This document shows positions 58,424 through 64,000 of a stretch of DNA of 64,000 nucleotides, piece by piece. The stretch comes from Marthasterias glacialis. Its lineage: Eukaryota; Echinodermata; Asteroidea; Forcipulatida; Asteriidae. The notes beneath the pieces are model-generated. The model was given only the letters and a program-made list of their open reading frames with translations. It did not search any database and had not been told where the DNA came from. The position numbers were made by a program, and so were the translations under genes. How positions within the stretch are numbered: position 1 is the stretch's first letter; the number at the start of each line of letters is the position of its first letter. The stretch lies in NCBI GenBank assembly GCA_911728455.2, contig OU452222.1:5337108-5401107 (forward strand), written 5' to 3'.

Positions 58424-58566
58424 GCAGAGTCCAAATTAGTGGCTGTGGCTTGATCCTCAGTATCCTCACATGAACAAGCATTGAAGCATAGGATGCCCAT
58501 AGTAACACCCTTAGCAACAGCCACAGCCACAGCCGCAGCCACAGCTGCCAATTCAGACACGGCCTT
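58424..58566. mobile_element. GC-rich foldback element, copy 5
   Basis: The ends gagtccaaattagtggctg and cagctgccaattcagacacg are inverted. The core has tgaacaagcattgaagcat and atagtaacacccttagcaac. This is the best preserved core of the family. Confidence 0.65.
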
Positions 58567-58784
58567 GCCCATACATGATGTGTAGCTAAAAATATGTGGG
58601 AAATGTACGATATTGATCTTCCATGTGGCATTAAATATGTGTGTCAGTGTTCCAAGAAATTGTTTTTATATCAGTTAATCACGATCTGGATCTGTTAGCT
58701 CTGCTACAAACGTCTGCACTGCTTGACCGTAATGAACAGTAATGTAATATACATCACTCATACTTAGTACAGCTCTACTATTAG

Positions 58785-59025
58785 CTATCACACAAGCTGG
58801 AGTGGAATACGGGGAAAAAAATGCTTCTGCGTCGCAGCCTTGTTGGATATGGGACACAGATGGGCTATATTTTTCTGTATTTCACAAGTGCATGTGATAA
58901 TGAATTTCTCTTTGAGGAAACAAACTTGACACGCAATACCCAGAGCGTGATGTGCAATATGATATGATGTCCCACTGTCGTTGCCATGGATCAACCAATC
59001 AGAATCGAGGATTCCAGTTTGTTTG
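58785..59025. repeat. Dispersed repeat, second copy
   Basis: It is collinear with 26355-26590. Both end at cagaatcgaggatt or gaatcgaggatt. Non-coding. Confidence 0.55.
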
Positions 59026-59495
59026 GAAGATAAAATACATTAACCATTTTCCTAGGGGAATGCTCAATATTGTGTTGTTCCCACTTACCAGTGTGACGCA
59101 CTTTTAATGCATTGTCCAGGAACAGTGTTACTATTTACTGAAGCAGCGGTGTAGTTTTGAAAAACAAGCCTGTAAACCACGGTATATTTTGAGAGAAATC
59201 TTTCCCATTAGTCCCAACTAGCTTTAGGCTAGAGTTTTAGATCTACATGTACATAGTTCTTGTGCGTTCAAAAAGTATAGGTCATAAGTCATGGATGAGT
59301 GGATCTTTTTTTCTGTTTGTTTGAAGTGGCGTCAGACAGTGATAGTTAAGGGTTAGAAGGTGATTGGAGGCCTGTTCTTTGTCAGTAGTGTTTTTTTTCC
59401 ATAACCAGTTGCCGCTGGGATTCTTTCTTTTTTTCCGTCCCCCTGGCGGGATTATTTTGTCGAAGTTGCTGGAATCATTTTGTCACCCTGACTTG

Positions 59496-59735
59496 ACAAA
59501 GCCAAGAGAACAAATATTCTCTTTATTGTATCATGCATTTTTTTTCTCTACCGAGAAAATGTCAAATTCACACATTGTGAATTGCAAAACATCAGCCGTT
59601 ACCTACGGCATAGGATTGGTACTAAACCCGGAACCATGGCTGGATTCCCGGTTCACTCTGACGTACTTCCGTTGAGCCGAAGTACAATGAATAAACAATG
59701 GTGGAAGGCTCTGGAAACCAGGGACACATTGGTGA
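59496..59735. repeat. Left half of the 44.4-kb dispersed repeat
   Basis: The blocks gccaagagaacaaatattct, acttccgttgagccgaagta and acaatggtggaaggctctgg are collinear with the left half of 44395-44890. Confidence 0.6.
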
Positions 59736-59910
59736 GAGGTGAGTGCTTTACGCACACGCCACCCATGCCACCCAACAGTTTGTTGGGATATGTTTATTTG
59801 CATAACAGTAAAAAATGAATGATTATTTACTGTATGGCAGCAATAGGCCATACATGTACATGGGCTTAGGCAGGAACAGTGTTTATGTTTTATCATTTAT
59901 TTCCTTGCAG

Positions 59911-60097
59911 AATTCTCATCTTTGCCATTGTGTTGAAGCTGACCGTCTACCTGTGCTGGTATCAGGTTAGACGGAGCTCGGCAACACGCCAAGTACGCAT
60001 CATCATGCCTGATGGTACCACACAATGTGCTGTCATTACTGCTAGAGGGCGCACCCATCAATCACATCGCTCATGCACTACATTAGACGACAGACAG
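59911..60097 (+). CDS. PY-motif protein exon: transmembrane helix and juxtamembrane
   Basis: It follows tttccttgcag (one leading base completes a split codon) and ends CAG|GTTAGT (phase 0). It encodes the membrane span, then VRRSSATRQVRIIMPDG and VITARGRTHQSHRSC. Other frames hit stop codons. An AGAGGGCGC motif lies inside the exon. Confidence 0.75.
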
Positions 60098-62765
60098 GTT
60101 AGTAGTTAAAACGTTTTCTCGTGAAACGTGCTTTTCTAAAACACTTCTAAAACACTTTTCTAAAAATCGGTCTGAACAAAGGTCTAACATAAAGGAGAAT
60201 TTTGAGCATGAATTCCAGTACCATCTGTCTTCTTTGTGTGGGTAAAATGCAGCATTGCACAAATGAGTGCATGCACTGTGCGCACTCAGGAATGGAATGT
60301 CCGGGCGACCTTCATTGCGGTCTTCCAACTTTACACAAAAATACAAAGTCCATGTCATCCGATTTCTGGCAGGAAAAATATTAGATGTATACATGGCATC
60401 CGGCATTAACTTGTTAAACACTTAACCCAAGGATTTTGGAAAATTGTCTGTACCCAGGGACGAATAAATTTTTTGGAACTGGCAAGGGTAGAGATTGTTG
60501 ATGTGAATGATTAGCAATCTGTGTGCTGATTTGGCTGCTGGTGCTGCATACTCCAAAGGAGTTGAGATGGTTTCAGGAATGCTTAGGGCCCGATGAAAAG
60601 GGTAATAACAGTTAAAACCCTGGCGTCAGCGGGGAGGTTAAAAAATAATCCACATTTTACCAAATATGGTCATAATTTTTTTTTCAAAGGGCCAATAAGG
60701 CCAAGATTCCATGTAATCCTCACCCCTGGTATACCCCACAAGCCTGTAGACAAACAAATGCCACGGTACTGAAAACAAATGCCACGGTACTATTTGTACC
60801 AAACAACAAAATCTCTATTCCTGAATAGGGAAATTATGTTGATTTGAATTATTTGATTTATTCATTGTTTCTTATGAAGAACCTGCCTCAAGCTGACTTA
60901 CTTTCCCCGTATGACAACCAAGGAATGGTTGAATCTGCCGTTCAGCCTCGCTACACAGACTTCCAGAATCCCCAAGGACAGTTTCAAGGACCCCCGCCGT
61001 ACGCCAACCAGGAGTGGAAGCTTCCAAAGTATGAGGAGGTGGTTGGAATGCCGCCACCTTATGCCACAGAAGAGCCTGGTGAGTAGCTATTTTATACAGG
61101 CCTGGACTTAAACGGTAGGGATCAGGTTGGTTCAGTGGTTTTTCCCCCTGCCATTTCAGACCGGAGCCTTGCATGTGGATTGGGTTTTTATCAGTTCCTA
61201 CCTGATGGCGTGGGTTTCCCGCCAGTTGGAGTTTTCCTCCCACATCTCAAACTGAACATTTCTTCAAGGTCTCCTATTTATACTGTTATTGGCGCATGCG
61301 CTGATGGATTTGAAATGAAATAAATGAACAGGTCATGGCCTCGTCTCCCTGGGCTCAATTGCATATAGCTGCTTAAAAGCTGATTTCGTGCTACCCATGA
61401 GAATTCTGTTTCATTGCGCTGCTAACGGGAAAAGGCATGCTAACCTTCCAGTGCTTACTGAAAGCAAATGAATGACATAACAATGCACAAGCTGGCCACC
61501 TAATTTCCTTGCTACCCTGTGAACTACTTGCTCATAAGCAATTATTTTTGGCTAAAGTTAGTAGATAAATTTGCTTACTGCTAAGCAGCTCTGTAAGATT
61601 GGCCCCGATCTTGGTACCCTTTCAAAAGTTTCCCATAGACTTGAAGGTTTTGCAGTGGAAGTGCCCTTTGCAAAATGAAAATGGCCGAGCCCTCTCAAAG
61701 ATGAAATAGACCTTATGCACATGACGTCATTTGAGTAGGGCGCCCTCGTCTAGAGGTCAAAATGAGGTTGTTCATTGGCCATTTCTGTGCGCCGCGCGTA
61801 CAAATCTCTGCGTTTCCATTGTTACATCATCGATTTACCTCTAAGATGGCGGCGTGATGACGTCAATGCATAAGGTCTATTCCAGGCATGTTCATAGCAA
61901 GTTCAGCTTATCAGCTGACTGCCGCAATGTTTGGTTTCTCAGCTTTGCTATTGAAAATTGAAAAACACCGTAAAGAATCTTCCTGTGGCATTCTCATTTC
62001 AAAAATTTTCCCTGGTCTCAACGCTGTGACAGGTTCTCGCAGTGCACTTGGCATTAGTGTCATGAAGCTAGTTTTTTGTGAACCTCTACCATTTCTTAAA
62101 ATATAATAGAGATAGCCCTGTTAGTCTAACAGATGAAATATAAAAACTTAGTGCTACCACTTAAAGACTAACTAATAGTAAAAAACTGCTTGAGCTTTCG
62201 TAGCAGCAACTTACATCTGACTTCAACTTGCATCTGATGAAGTAGTTGTTGCTATGAAAGCTCATGCAGTTTTTTTACTTTTAGTTAGTCTTTAAGTGCT
62301 ATCACTAAGATTTTATATTTCAATTCTTAAAAGAAACTTCACTTGTACATATCATTTTTGCCCCAATTCTTTTATTTTTAAGGTAATTGATAAAGAATAA
62401 TTAAGCTAGTGAAATACTAATTTTTATGAAGATCGATTATTTAAATGTAGCAAGTTTTTATAACAAAAAGTTTCATAACATTTGTATACACAGAAATGGC
62501 TAGTGCAGTGATGCCAGGGGACACCAATCCACCAACCAGCCATAGCCAAGTCCAGCCAACGGCAGGTACCACCAATCCAGCGGACATACCAATCCCAGCA
62601 CCCATTTATTCCGACCAGCAATTGCCCTACGATGCCCCTCCGTATTCACCGCCTATGACACCCATCACACCAACACTTCAACCCCATCTCAGCCCAGCCC
62701 CAAGCAATGTCACAGACGTTCATAGTACACCTGTACATTTTCCAAGTTCCACTAGTCAGAGTTAG
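59911..62765 (+). CDS. Single-pass membrane protein with WW-binding PY motifs, 3' part
   Basis: The coding exons 59911-60097, 60880-61078 and 62494-62765 are phase-consistent (2, 0, 1) and end at TAG. The protein begins with a hydrophobic helix (ILIFAIVLKLTVYLCWY) followed by basic RR, so the rest is probably cytosolic. The tail has two PPPY motifs (60991-61002 and 61051-61062), one LPKY (61021-61032), an SPY and an LPYDAPPY stretch, and ends in a Pro/Ser/Thr-rich region without domains. PPxY motifs bind WW domains of NEDD4-family ubiquitin ligases, so a trafficking adaptor or ligase-recruiting role is likely. The architecture resembles VOPP1/WBP1-like or LAPTM/NDFIP-type adaptors, but I do not recognise the orthologue. 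The N-terminal exons (signal peptide and ectodomain) are missing or only tentatively placed upstream. Confidence 0.75.
60165..60412. repeat. Right half of the 44.4-kb dispersed repeat
   Basis: The blocks gagcatgaattccagtacc, gagtgcatgcactgtgcgca and catccgatttctggcagg are collinear with the right half of 44395-44890. It sits just after the transmembrane exon. Confidence 0.6.
60880..61078 (+). CDS. PY-motif protein exon: three PY-type motifs
   Basis: It follows ttgtttcttatgaag and ends CCTG|GTGAGT (phase 1). It encodes NLPQADLLSPYDNQG, FQGPPPYANQEWKLPKYEEV and GMPPPYATEEPG. The dense spacing of PPPY, LPKY and PPPY suits multivalent binding to tandem WW domains. Confidence 0.82.
61115..61325 (+). 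mobile_element. tRNA-derived SINE, family D, copy 2 (plus)
   Basis: It contains caggttggttcagtggtttt, gaccggagccttgcatgtgg, gcgtgggtttcccgccagtt and ttttcctcccacatctcaaa. Box B has been deleted in this copy. It lies just after the second exon of the PY-motif gene and ends at an AAATAAAT tail. Confidence 0.55.
61705..61881. mobile_element. MITE with CRE and YY1-like motifs
   Basis: Ends aatagaccttatgcac, atgacgtcat (61705-61730) and atgacgtcaatgcataaggt, ctatt (61857-61881) are inverted. TGACGTCA lies in the left arm and TGACGTCAAT in the right, and aagatggcggc precedes the right arm. It lies in the last intron of the PY-motif gene. Confidence 0.65.
62137..62322. mobile_element. Hairpin element with ribozyme-like core
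   Basis: Arms of about 75-85 bases (left aaatataaaaacttagtgct, cttaaagactaactaa; right ttagttagtctttaagtgct, aagattttatattt) are inverted around a short loop. The right arm contains CTGATGA (62234-62240) and GAAA (62256-62259) bracketing a small stem. It lies about 170 bases upstream of the terminal exon. Confidence 0.65.
62494..62765 (+). CDS. PY-motif protein terminal exon, Pro-rich
   Basis: It follows tttgtatacacag (phase 1) and ends at TAG (62763-62765). It encodes MASAVMPGDTNPPTSHSQVQ, PIYSDQQLPYDAPPYSPP and a Ser/Thr/Pro-rich end. ATTAAA at 62995-63000 and AATAAA at 63171-63176 are candidate poly(A) signals. Confidence 0.78.
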
Positions 62766-64000
62766 GTTTTTTCTCTTTCTCTCACAGAATATTTTTTTAA
62801 ACGGTTTGTCGTTCTCAAGGGAAGTCTTAGAATGAAAGAAAAATTGAAGAAAAAATTTGACCTGATAATTTTGTCCCGTTTTATGGTAGAAATTAACGTT
62901 TGGAATGTCGGCAATACTTTCTCAAGACCAACTCAAGTTTTTATGAAATTTATATATGCAACTCTTCCTGAAAATCGGTTTTGTGATTTTTAATATTAAA
63001 AAATAGCAAATAGAACAAGAGACAACCCCATTATGTAAAAAAAAAAAAAATGTATTATTTTTGTTTTACCCATACACTGATGTGTGTTAAGCACTGTGTA
63101 CTCAGTAATTTATTGGTGTATGGGTAAAAACAAAAATAGTGTTCTTTATATCCGATGCAAATTTAAGGTCAATAAAAAAAAAGTGGTTTGCTTGAATCAT
63201 GCACTTTTTGAAAATCTTAAATGAAGTAGACATTAGAAAGAATGAATACAACACGAGAACATGCAGAGTTCGTACATGCTGTTGATGAAACTATAGAAGT
63301 AGAACAGGGAGAATGCTGAGCATTGTTGTTGTCCGTGTCTGCTGTCCCTGGCCCTCTATGTCAGCAGTGGACTTATAGAGTGTCAGCACCATGTGACATG
63401 TTCTGTATGGTGGGAAAATTAACCAGATCAACCAGTGGGAAAACTGAAATTTGCCATCCAGGGAAACTGGCAGCGTGGATGAATTGCCTCAAGGTAGATG
63501 TGCACACATTTGCTACACACAGCGCTCTAGTTCTATTTCTATGATTGAAATGCATTTAGCCCTCTATTGGTGAAGATATTCCAAGTGGACAATCATATTC
63601 AATTGACCCATAGGGATTTTTCCCAATAGCAGGTTAGCGGAGTTCTCTGTGTGACATAGTGAGTGTTTCCTCTCTCTTTCTTAAAGATATTACTATTTTG
63701 GTTGAACCATTTTTCTGTCTTCTCAACTTTTTTATCAGTTTTGCTTGAGTCTTTAACAGAATTGAAACGGAGATCGGCGATCGCGCATACAATAGAAAAA
63801 AAAATGCTTAGGAAATTTACAGCTGAGGAAAAGCTTAACTGGAACCAGTCACTAACAATATATAAATCACATGATCTGCTAAGCCAGAATGTTTGTTGCT
63901 TAACAAAATTGTACGCTTAGCAGCTCTGTAGGAGTACACCTGGGTTCCATATGATTGTAATTTGTTTTTGTACGTTTTAATTGTTTGTATTATAGTGCAC
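62766..64000. other. 3' UTR of the PY-motif gene and flanking repeats
   Basis: No further coding exon is recognised. A hairpin copy of the SINE-B tail lies at about 63060-63180, and a remnant of the TTAGCAG hairpin family at about 63880-63925. Confidence 0.5.
63060..63180. mobile_element. Family B SINE tail, head-to-head hairpin
   Basis: ttttacccatacactgatgt on the left and ttggtgtatgggtaaaaaca on the right are inverted copies of the family B tail, followed by gttctttatatccgatgcaa as after the 54.6-kb copy. Confidence 0.55.

Noticed and set aside
1-64000. CRISPR arrays, operons, bacterial promoters or terminators
   Set aside because: Spliced eukaryotic genes throughout; no regularly spaced direct repeats with unique spacers.

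Overview
This window is animal nuclear DNA: AT-rich, intron-dense and full of short dispersed repeats. The best fit is an invertebrate deuterostome, most likely an echinoderm and possibly a sea star. I infer this from three things: a non-chordate type III classical cadherin (EC repeats followed by EGF-like and laminin-G modules and a catenin-binding tail), the very abundant hairpin repeats that begin GGGCCCAATTTCATAG, and several tRNA-derived SINE families. The species call is inference.

Layout. (1) About 0.7-33.1 kb, + strand: the 3' part of a classical cadherin gene, 28 supported coding exons plus one possible 24-nt microexon. The 5' end (signal peptide and further cadherin repeats) lies upstream of the window. 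All exon phases agree and join into one open frame of about 2,108 residues: one partial and ten complete EC repeats, the non-chordate juxtamembrane cadherin module, EGF-like and LamG units, a transmembrane helix, and p120-catenin and beta-catenin binding tails. (2) 33.1-39.8 kb: 3' UTR and repeat-rich intergenic DNA. (3) 39.85-46.39 kb, + strand: complete PSMD7 (26S proteasome lid subunit Rpn8), six coding exons and 333 codons. Intron 1 carries a 785-bp, nearly perfect palindromic transposon flanked by an 11-13 bp direct repeat. (4) 46.4-56.9 kb: intergenic or 5'-intronic DNA rich in repeats, with no confident gene. (5) 57.0-62.77 kb, + strand: the 3' part of a small single-pass membrane protein with WW-binding PY motifs. 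Three exons are well supported, and a fourth, Cys-rich exon upstream is a candidate. (6) 62.8-64.0 kb: its 3' UTR and repeats.

The three genes are not functionally linked. One makes a cell-cell adhesion receptor that couples to catenins, one a structural subunit of the proteasome lid, and one a probable NEDD4-type WW-ligase adaptor. The accessory content is almost entirely non-autonomous mobile DNA: foldback elements with expandable GC-rich arms, MITEs, tRNA-headed SINEs and nested hairpins. I saw no reverse transcriptase, transposase, virus, CRISPR or operon-like structure. The points most worth following up are two predicted cadherin microexons, a calcium-poor EC linker, the long-armed palindromic element whose arms carry an exon-like ORF, and the expanding foldback family.
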